A stretch of DNA of 64,000 bases from Alphaproteobacteria bacterium (GTDB lineage: Bacteria > Pseudomonadota > Alphaproteobacteria > Caulobacterales > Parvularculaceae): NCBI GenBank assembly GCA_030426465.1, contig JAUHYK010000002.1:38240-102239 (forward strand), in the 5' to 3' direction. This document shows positions 1 to 9,400 of this stretch, one piece after another. Made by a program: the position numbers and the translations under genes. Below the pieces are notes generated by a model. The model did not search any database. It saw only the letters and a program-made list of their open reading frames with translations, and had not been told where the DNA came from. Every line of letters begins with the position of its first letter. Positions within the stretch are counted from its first letter, which is position 1.

Positions 1-751
1 TCACGATCGCGACGTCGCGGCCCGGATAACGCAGCGCGAAACCGTCGCGGCGCATCATGCCGTACTCACCGCCTTTGTCGCGAATAGTCGCCGCCATTTC
101 TTCCCAACCGGGACGTTTCTCATCGACGAAGTCTTCGATCACAAGCATTTGCGAGCCATAGACCTGGCCGTTCTTGTGAACGCGACAATCAAACCCTGCT
201 TCCCATGTGATTGCCGCATCGCCGGTTGCATCGATAAAAGCATCAGCCTTGACGCGCACATCGCCGTGGCGCGTTGCAGCGTCAATGGATGTAACGCGCC
301 GTCCGTCGCGATTGACCTTGCGTATGATCGCGCCTGTGAGCGGTGTGACGCCGGCTTCGAGAATCTTTCGTTCGACCCAGCGTCCCAGCGCCACCTCATC
401 ATACATGGCGACTTTCATGACGCCCCCGCCTACAACCGAGAGATCGCCAGAAGCGCCAAGCTCTTCAAGCAATTCATCGGCGACGCCATGCGTAAGCTGG
501 CGGCCATTATCGCCAGGAGAGTAGAGACCGCAGAACATGCCGATGATGGAATTTACGGCTTGCCCGCCAAGTGACGGCAATCCGTCGATGAGGATGACAT
601 CACGCCCTGCGCGCGCGGCCTCGATCGCCGCTGACATGCCCGAAGCGCCTGAGCCGACAACGCAGATATCGCAGCCGCGTTCAATGATATCCGGACGCGA
701 CGATCGCGAGACGATTTTCGTATCCGGATCGAAAGGGCGGTCAAGCGCCAT
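1..751 (-). CDS. FAD-dependent oxidoreductase, N-terminal part (3' end outside window)
   Basis: This open frame starts at an ATG at 751 (AGGA about 8 bases upstream) and runs off the left edge, giving 250 residues. A Rossmann FAD-binding motif GSGASG near residues 33-38 is followed by an acidic strand end (ILID) and a GGQ segment, the layout of the FAD_oxidored/GMC-like flavoprotein families. A second conserved stretch, DATGDAA near residue 175, is typical of FAD_oxidored-type proteins. The substrate cannot be read from this part. It is divergent from the PQQ dehydrogenase across a 253-bp gap, so the two may share a control region. No signal peptide is visible, so it is probably cytoplasmic. 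The family is secure; the exact reaction is not. Confidence 0.8.
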   Translation of the reverse strand, partial: MALDRPFDPDTKIVSRSSRPDIIERGCDICVVGSGASGMSAAIEAARAGRDVILIDGLPSLGGQAVNSIIGMFCGLYSPGDNGRQLTHGVADELLEELGASGDLSVVGGGVMKVAMYDEVALGRWVERKILEAGVTPLTGAIIRKVNRDGRRVTSIDAATRHGDVRVKADAFIDATGDAAITWEAGFDCRVHKNGQVYGSQMLVIEDFVDEKRPGWEEMAATIRDKGGEYGMMRRDGFALRYPGRDVAIV

Positions 752-1004
752 AAAAAGTTCCTGTCCGTTTCAAGTCCAAAGCAAGATGTGAAGTATGGTT
801 CACACTAAACTATCTGGCCTGCGAGTATTGCGATGCAGCAAGCAACCACATCCCGGCCATATAAAAGCATATTTCCCGCGTCCCCAGCCGTCGCACCAAG
901 AACGAATTCGTTCCTTTCGGTGAATGCAGACAAACGCCCCGGTCGATTGCAACGCCCTATCGCCACAGGATAGCTTCTTTCGCTGAACGTGAAGGCGGCG
1001 GACC

Positions 1005-3182
1005 ATGAAGCAAAATAACAAACTCTCACTCTTCCTGTCTGCGCTGCTCCTGATCGGGGCTTGTGGACGCAAGACTGAAGAGCAGCCCGCTACGCCGACC
1101 AATGTAATAGCGGCGCAAACCGGCGTTAAAGCCCCAAAGCGATATGGCGACGTCGACCAGGCCCGGCTATCAAACGCCGGCGCTGATCTCGACAACTGGC
1201 TATCCTATGGCCGGACTAACGCCGAACAGCGCTATTCGCCTCTCGATCAGATCAATGATGAAACGATCGACGAACTCGGGCTCGCCTGGTCGGTTGAACT
1301 TGACACCAATCGCGGTCAGGAGGCGACGCCGATTATTGTCGACGGCGTCATGTATATCTCCACCGCCTGGTCGAAAGTGATGGCGCTGGATGCCGCGACG
1401 GGTAAGGTTTTATGGAAATTTGATCCGGAGAATATCGGCGCCAAGGCCGCCCATGCCTGTTGCGACGTCGTCAATCGCGGCGTCGCGGTATGGAACGGCA
1501 AGGTATTTGTCGGAACAATCGACGGTCGCCTGATCGCCCTCGACGCCGCCACCGGCGCCAAGGTCTGGGAAAAGATCACGGTAGACCAGGAAAAGCCCTA
1601 CACCATTACGATGGCGCCCCGCGCCGTCAAAGGTAAGATCATTATCGGCAATTCCGGCGCCGAGCTTGGCGTCAGGGGATATGTCTCCGCCTATGACGCA
1701 GAGTCTGGCGAGCTTGTCTGGCGATTCTACACCGTGCCCGGCAATCCGGCGGATGGTCCCGATGGCGCCGCCTCTGACGACGCCCTGGCCGAGCTCGCCC
1801 TCCCTACCTGGCATGGGGAATGGTGGACGCTGGGCGGAGGCGGCACCGTCTGGGATTCGGTCGTCTATGATGAAGCGTTCGACCAGCTTCTCGTCGGCGT
1901 CGGCAACGGAGCGCCTTGGAACCATCGCTATCGCTCAAATGGCGAAGGCGACAACCTGTTCCTCTCGTCAATCCTCGCGCTTGATCCCGACACCGGCGCC
2001 TATAAATGGCACTATCAGGCAAGCCCCGGCGAGACGTGGGACTACACCAATACGCAACAGATCACCCTCGCCGAGCTAGAAATCGACGGCGAAACAAGAA
2101 AGGTATTGATGCAAGCCCCGAAGAACGGGTTTTTCTATGTCATCGACTGCAAAGAAGGAAAGCTGATTTCAGCAGAGCCCTATGTCTATCAGAACTGGGC
2201 GGAACGCATTGATCTTGAAACCGGGCGGCCAGTAGAAACCGCCAACGCCCGCTATCTTGATGGACCGCAAATGGTGCTGCCCGGCGGCATTGGCGGGCAC
2301 GCCTGGCACCCGATGAGTTTTAATCCTGAAACCGGTCTTGTTTACATCCCCGCGATGACGGTCCCGCTCGTGTATGCACATAACCATGATTATGAGATTC
2401 ATCCCGGGCGATGGAACACTGGCGTTTCTTTTACTGACCCGCCCGCCTCTGCTGAGCTGAAAGGCGCGCCGGAAGAGCGCCGCGCCCAAATGCAAGCGAT
2501 GCAGAAAGGCTATCTCGTCGCCTGGGATCCCGTGAAACAGGAACCGCGATGGACGATTGAACGGGATTGGCCATGGAACGGCGGAACCTTGACCACCGGC
2601 GGCAATCTGGTTTTCGAAGGGCTTCCCAATGGTGAATTCGAAGCGCGCAGCGCCGATAGCGGCAAGGCTTTATGGTCGTTTCAGAGCCATCGCGGCATCA
2701 TGGCCGGCCCCGCAACCTATCGCGTCGATGGCGAACAATATGTGGCGGTGCTTGGCGGCTATGGCGGCTCCATGGGCATGGCGACGCCAGACGACCGTAA
2801 TAGATTCGTACCGCCAAACGGAATCGTTATGGCTTTCAAGCTGAATGGCGAGGCGTCGCTGCCGGCTTATGAACCTGTTGCACGCCCCGCCCCCAGCCCG
2901 AGCGATGAAAGCTTTACCGAGGCGCAGCTCGAAACGGGACGAGACCAGTATTTCACCTATTGCACCATATGTCATAACGGCCCGACCAACCCCGAACTTA
3001 ACCGCACTCCTTACATGCAAAATGCTGACGCCTGGCGGGCGGTCGTCATTGACGGCGCGCTGGAACACAACGGTATGGCGAATTTTCGCGATTATCTGAG
3101 CAATGACGACGCGGAGGCTATCCGCGCCTATGTAAACATGCTGGCCCGCGATCTCGCGGAAAGAGAAACAGCCCCCCAATAA
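1005..3182 (+). CDS. PQQ-dependent alcohol dehydrogenase lipoprotein with fused cytochrome c (quinohemoprotein)
   Basis: This 725-residue protein opens with a short signal and a lipobox ending at Cys20 (LIGAC), so it is probably a periplasmic lipoprotein. The body is an eight-bladed PQQ propeller. It has the vicinal disulfide pair Cys152-Cys153 and repeated AxDAxTGxxxW blade motifs. A catalytic Asp346 sits in WDYT. The residue two after the catalytic Asp is Thr, not the Asp that marks lanthanide-dependent XoxF/PedH enzymes, so a calcium-type active site is expected. The C-terminal domain carries a c-heme site, CTICH, at 653-657. The family oxidises alcohols or aldehydes and passes electrons to a cytochrome or quinone. 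A GGCGG-rich ribosome site lies just before the ATG. The substrate is unknown. Confidence 0.93.
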   Translation: MKQNNKLSLFLSALLLIGACGRKTEEQPATPTNVIAAQTGVKAPKRYGDVDQARLSNAGADLDNWLSYGRTNAEQRYSPLDQINDETIDELGLAWSVELDTNRGQEATPIIVDGVMYISTAWSKVMALDAATGKVLWKFDPENIGAKAAHACCDVVNRGVAVWNGKVFVGTIDGRLIALDAATGAKVWEKITVDQEKPYTITMAPRAVKGKIIIGNSGAELGVRGYVSAYDAESGELVWRFYTVPGNPADGPDGAASDDALAELALPTWHGEWWTLGGGGTVWDSVVYDEAFDQLLVGVGNGAPWNHRYRSNGEGDNLFLSSILALDPDTGAYKWHYQASPGETWDYTNTQQITLAELEIDGETRKVLMQAPKNGFFYVIDCKEGKLISAEPYVYQNWAERIDLETGRPVETANARYLDGPQMVLPGGIGGHAWHPMSFNPETGLVYIPAMTVPLVYAHNHDYEIHPGRWNTGVSFTDPPASAELKGAPEERRAQMQAMQKGYLVAWDPVKQEPRWTIERDWPWNGGTLTTGGNLVFEGLPNGEFEARSADSGKALWSFQSHRGIMAGPATYRVDGEQYVAVLGGYGGSMGMATPDDRNRFVPPNGIVMAFKLNGEASLPAYEPVARPAPSPSDESFTEAQLETGRDQYFTYCTICHNGPTNPELNRTPYMQNADAWRAVVIDGALEHNGMANFRDYLSNDDAEAIRAYVNMLARDLAERETAPQ

Positions 3183-3261
3183 AGGCCGCTTCAAGCTCGC
3201 TCTTTCTTTCGACAAACTTTCGACAAAGATCTGCATTTTTTAAATTCAGCGCAAAAGAAAA

Positions 3262-3284
3262 CCGCCGCCCCGATAGGGCGGCGG
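3262..3284 (-). terminator. Rho-independent terminator of the TonB receptor gene
   Basis: A perfect 9-bp stem (CCGCCGCCC / GGGCGGCGG) closes a 5-base loop. On the minus strand it is followed at once by a T-rich run (TTTTCTTTT). It lies 29 bases beyond the stop of the receptor gene at 3313. It may also serve the convergent PQQ dehydrogenase gene. Confidence 0.85.
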
Positions 3285-3312
3285 CAATCTTCGCAAGTAA
3301 CTTGCGTCAGTC

Positions 3313-5850
3313 TTAGAAGCTCTTCTTGACCTGGATGTACCACTCACGCGGCGCGGCCGGCTGGCCTTCCGTCCCCGGCTGACCGAAGGCGGTCAGGTCG
3401 AAGATATTGTGATAGTACTCTTTATCAAAAAGGTTCGTGGCGCCAACTGCGACCTGGAAGTCGCCATCGTCATTCACATAAGTGACCCGGCCATTAAAGA
3501 CAGACTGGGATGGAATGAATGCGATAGCCGTCGTTGAGTTGAAGGCAATCGAAGACTGATAGAACCAGTCGACGCGTGGCGTAATCGAGCCGCCAAGCGC
3601 CGGCGCCGGGATCTCATAGGCGACGCCCGCAGACGCCGTCCACTCCGGAACGAAAATCGGGTCTTCGTTGACAATGGCCGGGTTATTTTCAAGCTCAGGC
3701 GCGTTGAACTGGGTCCAGCCGCCTGATGCGTTGATGAACAAGCCTTCCACCGGACGCCAGTCAAGCTCGGCCTCGATGCCTTTCACTTTGCCTGGCGTGT
3801 TGATGTAGTTGGTTTTTGGAATACAGGTCACGCCGATACCTGCTGCGAGGTTCGGCATTTCACCTGGCGCCAAGTCGCGACAGGTCGAGGTGTTGGCGCC
3901 CGTCACGACATAAACTTGCGTGCCCGGAACAACACAGTCACCTGTGGTGCCGCTGTCGATACATTCAGAACCGCCAGCCGGCGTAATGCGCTGCTTATAG
4001 TCGGTATAGAACCCGGCGATGTTTACGCGCATTGTATTCTCAAAAAGGTCGCCCTTGAAGCCGAGTTCGTAAGAAATCGCCTCTTCAGGATCGACCGCAA
4101 CAAGCTGAGACCCTTGGAACGGACGCGGGTTAAAGGCGCCTGGACGATAACCGGAAGCCGCTGACCCGTATACGGTGACAACGTCCGTCACCTGGAAATC
4201 AAGGCCGGCGCGCCAGTCGATATTGTCGCTGGCGACAACAACCTGCGTATCGATGGGGCCGTTATTGAAGTCGACGACCTTTTCGTCATCCGAGTAACGG
4301 GCGCCGAGGGTTACGCCAAGGCGTGGACCAAAGGGACGGAAAACACCTTGAGCAAAGACCGCCTTCGCGCTTGAATCGAAATCAATGACGGCGTTTTGCT
4401 GAAGATTGATGAACGGAATCGACACGTTCGATGTTGTCTGACCTGTCGACGAATAGAAGAAGCCGCCGAGAGTTAGGTCCATGAACTCGCTGTTGTAGTT
4501 AAAGCGTGGTTCAACCGTCCACTGTTCATGGTCGATCTCCGACTTCACGGTCTGAATGCCGAGCGGCGAACCATCCGTATCGTTGATGCCCGTGGTGAAC
4601 ACATCGCGATACCCGGCGTTAAGCGTGAAGCTCAGATTTTCGGTAAGTTCAACATTTACCTTTGCCGCAAACCCGAAATTCTCGATTACCGCCTCGCGAG
4701 GCAGTTGCGCGCCGCCGCGATCACCGCTGCCGTTATAGTAGGTGCAGTCGACCATCGGGTCGGTCGCGCAGCCAGCCGGATACTCACTGCCTGCTGGAAT
4801 CGGGTCCGCATAAGTCGCGTATGTGGTGTAGAGGCTATCTGTGAGGAAGCGCTCATCATAGCGGATACCCCAAAGCGGTTCATAGACCAGATCCGACAAT
4901 GCTTCCGTCGAGGCAATCGGATTGATCTGAACCTGCTTGTCAGCCACCGGCTCGGACTGGTCGTTGGTGTAGTCAGCCGTAAAGGTGATATCCCAACCAG
5001 CGCCTTCATATTTCAGGGCGCCGCGAAGCGCCTGAACATCCTGACCGCCATAAGTGTCGAGAACACAGTCATCGCCAGATGTCGGTCCGGCAGAAGGATT
5101 GGCGAATCCGCCTGATGGATCAAGCGACGGGAAGTCGCCCGCAAGCGCCGGGGTGCCGTTCTGGAACATGGCGCAACGGAAATCGAGAAGGTCCTGATAA
5201 CCCTTGCGGCTCTTCGAAACGCCTGAAACACGCAGAAAGAGATTATCCGATAAGGGATAGTTGAAACCAGCCCGGATGTCGGTGCGGTTAAAGGCGCCAT
5301 AAGTGGCGTCAATATAGGCTTCCGGTTCCGGTCCAGGCTCTTTGGCGATGATGTTAACAGCGCCGCCAATGGCGTTCCGGCCAAAGGTGGTGCCTTGCGG
5401 ACCGCGCAGCACTTCGACGCGCTCAATGTCGAGAAGGTCGAACACCGAACCGGCCAGCAACGCATAATACTGATCGTCGACATAAAAGGCGACGCCCGGT
5501 TCGAAGGCGAGGTTGAAATCATACTGACCGATGCCTCGAATGTAGGCCGTCACGGCGCGACCATAAGCAACCTGGGCTTGCTCGAAGCTGGCGTTCGGCA
5601 CAAGCCGGCCGACATCTTCGATGCTGTCCATGGCGCGCGCTTCAAAAGCCGCCGCAGTCACCGCCGTAATGGCGAGAGGCGTATCCTGAAGATTGGTTTC
5701 GCTGCGGGTCGCCGTAACCGTGATCTGGTCAAGGCCGCCACGATCTTCATCCTGTGCAAAGGCTGGCGCAGTCATCGCCAGCGCCCCGACGGACGCACTG
5801 AGCAGTACGGAAGCCCGCCGGCTCAAAGTTGTTGGGAGTTTCGCTTTCAT
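3313..5850 (-). CDS. TonB-dependent outer membrane receptor
   Basis: This 845-residue protein has a cleavable signal peptide ending at AFAQ (residue 33). A plug domain follows, with the hallmark segments VEVLRGPQG and GRNAIGGAVNI near residues 145-170. The long beta-barrel ends in an aromatic residue (KKSF), as expected for assembly by the Bam machinery. The sequence style (LDQITVTATR, TPLAITAV) is that of the large alphaproteobacterial receptor families for siderophores and organic nutrients. The ligand cannot be told. A GGGAAGGGA ribosome site precedes the ATG. It is convergent with the PQQ dehydrogenase, and a terminator follows it. The family is secure; substrate specificity is open. Confidence 0.95.
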   Translation of the reverse strand: MKAKLPTTLSRRASVLLSASVGALAMTAPAFAQDEDRGGLDQITVTATRSETNLQDTPLAITAVTAAAFEARAMDSIEDVGRLVPNASFEQAQVAYGRAVTAYIRGIGQYDFNLAFEPGVAFYVDDQYYALLAGSVFDLLDIERVEVLRGPQGTTFGRNAIGGAVNIIAKEPGPEPEAYIDATYGAFNRTDIRAGFNYPLSDNLFLRVSGVSKSRKGYQDLLDFRCAMFQNGTPALAGDFPSLDPSGGFANPSAGPTSGDDCVLDTYGGQDVQALRGALKYEGAGWDITFTADYTNDQSEPVADKQVQINPIASTEALSDLVYEPLWGIRYDERFLTDSLYTTYATYADPIPAGSEYPAGCATDPMVDCTYYNGSGDRGGAQLPREAVIENFGFAAKVNVELTENLSFTLNAGYRDVFTTGINDTDGSPLGIQTVKSEIDHEQWTVEPRFNYNSEFMDLTLGGFFYSSTGQTTSNVSIPFINLQQNAVIDFDSSAKAVFAQGVFRPFGPRLGVTLGARYSDDEKVVDFNNGPIDTQVVVASDNIDWRAGLDFQVTDVVTVYGSAASGYRPGAFNPRPFQGSQLVAVDPEEAISYELGFKGDLFENTMRVNIAGFYTDYKQRITPAGGSECIDSGTTGDCVVPGTQVYVVTGANTSTCRDLAPGEMPNLAAGIGVTCIPKTNYINTPGKVKGIEAELDWRPVEGLFINASGGWTQFNAPELENNPAIVNEDPIFVPEWTASAGVAYEIPAPALGGSITPRVDWFYQSSIAFNSTTAIAFIPSQSVFNGRVTYVNDDGDFQVAVGATNLFDKEYYHNIFDLTAFGQPGTEGQPAAPREWYIQVKKSF

Positions 5851-5932
5851 ATTTCCCTTCCCTTCGTGAAGATTAGTTGGTTAACGTCTTTGTTGTTATT
5901 ATATCCTTTACAAACCCTTACTTACGGGCTGC

Positions 5933-6589
5933 TTAGGGGTCTGCGCACAGGAGGTCGCCGACGATGCGGCGCCCCTCGCTGACCACAAAATCTGCAAACT
6001 CGACCTCTTCGAATCCCGCCTCATGGCAAAATTCCCGAACCGCAGCCTTGTCACCGGCCTCAATGGCTTCGCCATCGAACATCGGAGTCTTGAAAAAATG
6101 AGCGCTGTGACCGCGCAACACCGCCTCAGCGCTGGCGACCGGGCGCGCCGGCGCGCGACCCTCAGCCTTTTCCGCCATGACGGGCGCACTGATAATTTCG
6201 GGTGGTTTTGGAGATTGCGCCGCCACTGCCTCAGTAGGGACTTCCTCAAGAGGGCGTAAGGAACGGACCCGGGCAAAAAAGCCGAATTCTTTTTTCAGGC
6301 TTTTGATCTCTTCGCCCGGACCAATGTCCATGCAGGCGCCCTTGAAATCATTTCGGGTGCAAATTTCCCAATGCCCCGCTTTCACAGAACTGCTGTGAAA
6401 CGGAAAGCGGACATCAATATCGGCTACAGGCCCTTTAAATGTGACCTGCTTCCCGGACATGCCGACTTTTTCGTACATGACGAGCACTGGCGGTTCCGAA
6501 CTCTCACTGGCGCCGGCGGCGGAACTTAAAAAACCCGCAGCAATGGCGCTTGAATACAACGCCCAGGCGCATTTCTTTAGGCAGCGCAT
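5933..6589 (-). CDS. Secreted beta/gamma-crystallin-fold protein
   Basis: This 218-residue protein has a signal peptide (residues 1-28, ending AAGAS). Residues 36-110 show one Greek-key beta/gamma-crystallin domain: MYEKVGMSGKQ, then SSSVKAGHWEIC, then a second key NDFKGACMDIGPGE ending FFARVRSLRP. A linker rich in Pro and Ala leads to a C-terminal segment of about 55 residues with two cysteines, which I do not recognise. Bacterial members of this fold are often calcium-binding, secreted and stress-related; whether this one binds calcium is not established. A GGGGGAT ribosome site supports the start. It lies downstream of and on the same strand as a long non-coding gap, and 82 bases upstream of the receptor gene. 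Confidence 0.75.
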   Translation of the reverse strand: MRCLKKCAWALYSSAIAAGFLSSAAGASESSEPPVLVMYEKVGMSGKQVTFKGPVADIDVRFPFHSSSVKAGHWEICTRNDFKGACMDIGPGEEIKSLKKEFGFFARVRSLRPLEEVPTEAVAAQSPKPPEIISAPVMAEKAEGRAPARPVASAEAVLRGHSAHFFKTPMFDGEAIEAGDKAAVREFCHEAGFEEVEFADFVVSEGRRIVGDLLCADP

Positions 6590-7234
6590 AACAAATCCCC
6601 CCGGACTGTATGCGCATCATGACTTGCTTTCATGAGGCCTTCAATATTGTCGCAACCGCAGACGAATTTGCGATTAATCCGCATATTGATGGTTTTTTGT
6701 CGCCGCGGAAAAAAGCTTTCGCGCAACATTTTTCTCGCTGTAGCGCCGCTACAACAGCGTTTACGCAAACGCAAAAACATATGCCGCAACGCAACAATTC
6801 GACGCTACCAGAATCAAGCCATTGATAAGTCTTGAGATTGACCGCGCACTACCCCTTTAACGGCGGCGGCGCGTCCATAATTCGGCGAAAGCACTACAAG
6901 AGAAGTCACTTGCGATGTTTCAAGATTGCAGCGCGCCACGTTTCAAACAAAGAAACTCATAGCAAATTTTCGAGCAAAAAATTTCGCAAGACGTTGAAAG
7001 TCATTTCTCGGTATGTCGGATGCATGGCCGGCTGGAACGGGTTTTTCCGCTTCTAACACCCCGGCAGTAAAACATTTTTCGCAAATTGACCCACCACCGT
7101 GAGGTAAAACCAACATGGGAAGCTTCTGTTGAAGCCGTAAGGGCGTCCGTACCGAAAACATTAACGCCGGAAAAGGTTACGGTGACGGGGTGAAGACGGC
7201 AATCTCAAACGAATGGCCTACGCATCATCCTGCG
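6590..7234. other. Non-coding gap of 645 bp
   Basis: No credible gene is visible. The short open frames here lack ribosome sites and recognisable protein features. The stretch is locally AT-rich (around 6940-7000) and contains the inverted repeat at 6736-6759. It should hold the promoter of the crystallin-like gene and the 3' region of the second receptor gene. I could not find a convincing terminator or RNA gene. Confidence 0.5.
6736..6759. repeat. Inverted repeat, possible operator
   Basis: CGCTGTAGCG and CGCTACA-a-CAGCG face each other around a single central base. The core TGTAGCG-C-CGCTACA is perfect. It lies about 150 bases upstream of the crystallin-like gene start. No T-run follows on either strand, which argues against a terminator. 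Confidence 0.4.
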
Positions 7235-9352
7235 CTAGAAGCGATAGCGCAGCCCGGCATAAACCGAAGCGCCTGCGCCTGGCGAAAAGATCCTGCCCTG
7301 CTGAATATTCTGTTCCAGAACAGGGGTCAGCCCCGCGGCGAAATTCACGTCAGTTAGATTCTCTCCCGACGCATATAGCTCCATATTATCGCTCATACGC
7401 CAGCCGGCGCTGAACCCCAGCACCGTATATGTGGGCGCCGATACCTCGTTTTCGTGATCTGCGAAGTAGTCGCCTCCAGCCATTTGCACGTTCACCGCCG
7501 CAAACCAGCGGTCTGTCGCCTCATATCGCAGCTCGCCGCGATAGACATGGGTCGGCACGCCCGCAAACTTATTGCCATCGACTCCCAGGAAACTCGAATC
7601 CACAAAACTGAAATCATTGAGATTGTAGACATTGCGCAATGTCAGGGCATGTCCGCTCCGCGAAAGGCGCCCCGGAAAGAGATTAAGGTCGACGCCAGCT
7701 TCGACGCCGCGATGTGTGGTCTTGGCGACATTGGCGTAAAGCCCGCCAAAGCCGTTTTGCTCTGGTTCGTCGATATTGATGATCTCGTTTTCAATATCCG
7801 TGTTGAAATAAGCGATGTCCCAGCCAATCCAGTCATTGACCCGGCCGCGCAAGCCCGCCTCATAGGAAAACGTATCCTGCTCCCCCAGACCGTTCAGATC
7901 CTCGGGATCATCGGAGGTCAGCTCCCCCATGCTCGGCGGCTCATACGACCGCACAGCGCTTGCAAAGACTTGCAGCGCCTTCGTCAGATGATAGGTGACG
8001 CCGCCCTTCGCCGTCACTCCGGTAAAGGTGCGCTGATCACTAACTTCGTCGGCGCCATCCGCCGTTAAAAGCCGCTTGGTTCTTGTAAATTTCGCGCCGA
8101 GACTGACCGCCAGTTTCTGAAACGGGTTCGCCGCCGCCTCTACGAACCCGGCGAGACGCTTTGATGTCAGGTCTGTTTCGAACAACAGATCGCCCGGAGC
8201 GCCGCCGATATTTTCAAAACGGTTCGAAGACTTGGAGCCTGTGGCGTAATCACCGCCAATACGGATCATGGTCTCCACGCCAAATAAGCCGAAAGCCCGT
8301 TCGGCCGACAGACGCGCGCCCCACTCCGAGCCCTTGTCCTCGATAACGCCAAGATAGTCGATCTGCGCATTATCGATATCACGCCGCGCATAGTGAAGAC
8401 CGGCGTCAAAGTCGACGCCCAAAACCCGGAACTCGGTCACATTGGCGAGCCGCGCGGAAAGCACAGTCCGGCCATGCTCATCAACATCCGCTCCATCGGC
8501 GAGATAGACGATTGGACCACCGGGGAAAAGCGGTCCAAGCGTCACGTCCTCAAGCGCCTGAACCGGGTCGTCTGCGGCGTCTTCCGGCGTGAGCATCCCC
8601 GGAAACTCAACATCGCTGCGCAACGCCTCAAAGAAGAACCGCGTTTTCGCCTGGGATCCCAATTGCATCCCTAGATTGGCGTTGAAATGACCGTCAATAC
8701 GTTGGCTATGGTCGCGATAGCCGGTCTCATAGCGGCCCGTCACCCCCATGTAATAATCGAGATTTCCATTTGCTGCGGCGACAGAGGCGTGTCCCTGGCC
8801 GCCGGGGCTCAACTCGACGGAGGACCCGCCGTCAACGCGCAGGCGCCGGCCTGGCGCGGTTAGCCCCGTTGGCGATGTGAAATTGATGACCCCGCCAAGA
8901 TTATCGCCGCCATACATCAGATCGCCGCCGCCGCCGCGAAACACATCGACATTTGCGACAGAAAGGAGATCAACCTCCACCATATTAGAGTCGCCATGCA
9001 CGTCGGTGATGGGCGACCCGTCGCGCAAGACAACAACGTTGGAACGATGCTGGCTGTTGCCCACGGCGAAGCCACGAATAACGATGCGCGGCTCGTTGAG
9101 ATCAAGCGCATTCACCCATACGCCCGGTGCAAAGAAAAAAGCGTCGCCCGCATCGTTGGCGTAATTGTCCACATAGTCGCTTGCATCAATGCTGCTTGCC
9201 GCAGACGGACGGCTCCATTGCGCCAGCTCCTCAAGCGGTCGGTCGCGCAAAAGGCCCGGGACCGGCGTTACGGTTTCAACTTCCGCCGCCATCGCTCCGA
9301 AGGAAAGGCCAAGACATGCCGTCCCCAGCATAAGCGCTTTTTTTATGACCAT
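7235..9352 (-). CDS. TonB-dependent receptor, FecA/siderophore-like
   Basis: This 705-residue receptor has a signal peptide (GAMAAE, about 22 residues). The plug carries VRIxGF-like IVIRGFAVG and VDVFRGGGGDLMYGGDNLGGVINF. The barrel ends GLRYRF. The form FxPGVWV, IRGF, DGSPIxDxHGD and VEVDLLSV resembles iron-citrate and other ferric-siderophore receptors more than the sugar/aromatic receptors of the first TonB gene, but this is only a resemblance. No FecIR-type sigma/anti-sigma pair lies beside it. It is 48 bases downstream of the DUF1501 gene on the same strand and could share its transcript. Confidence 0.92.
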   Translation of the reverse strand: MVIKKALMLGTACLGLSFGAMAAEVETVTPVPGLLRDRPLEELAQWSRPSAASSIDASDYVDNYANDAGDAFFFAPGVWVNALDLNEPRIVIRGFAVGNSQHRSNVVVLRDGSPITDVHGDSNMVEVDLLSVANVDVFRGGGGDLMYGGDNLGGVINFTSPTGLTAPGRRLRVDGGSSVELSPGGQGHASVAAANGNLDYYMGVTGRYETGYRDHSQRIDGHFNANLGMQLGSQAKTRFFFEALRSDVEFPGMLTPEDAADDPVQALEDVTLGPLFPGGPIVYLADGADVDEHGRTVLSARLANVTEFRVLGVDFDAGLHYARRDIDNAQIDYLGVIEDKGSEWGARLSAERAFGLFGVETMIRIGGDYATGSKSSNRFENIGGAPGDLLFETDLTSKRLAGFVEAAANPFQKLAVSLGAKFTRTKRLLTADGADEVSDQRTFTGVTAKGGVTYHLTKALQVFASAVRSYEPPSMGELTSDDPEDLNGLGEQDTFSYEAGLRGRVNDWIGWDIAYFNTDIENEIINIDEPEQNGFGGLYANVAKTTHRGVEAGVDLNLFPGRLSRSGHALTLRNVYNLNDFSFVDSSFLGVDGNKFAGVPTHVYRGELRYEATDRWFAAVNVQMAGGDYFADHENEVSAPTYTVLGFSAGWRMSDNMELYASGENLTDVNFAAGLTPVLEQNIQQGRIFSPGAGASVYAGLRYRF

Positions 9353-9400
9353 GGATCGCCCCTTGAAATGGCTACTTGCATGAGACCTGCTGACCGCAGG

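Noticed and set aside
4528-5115. 195-codon open frame opposite the first TonB receptor
   Set aside because: It lies wholly inside a well-supported receptor gene and shows no recognisable domain.
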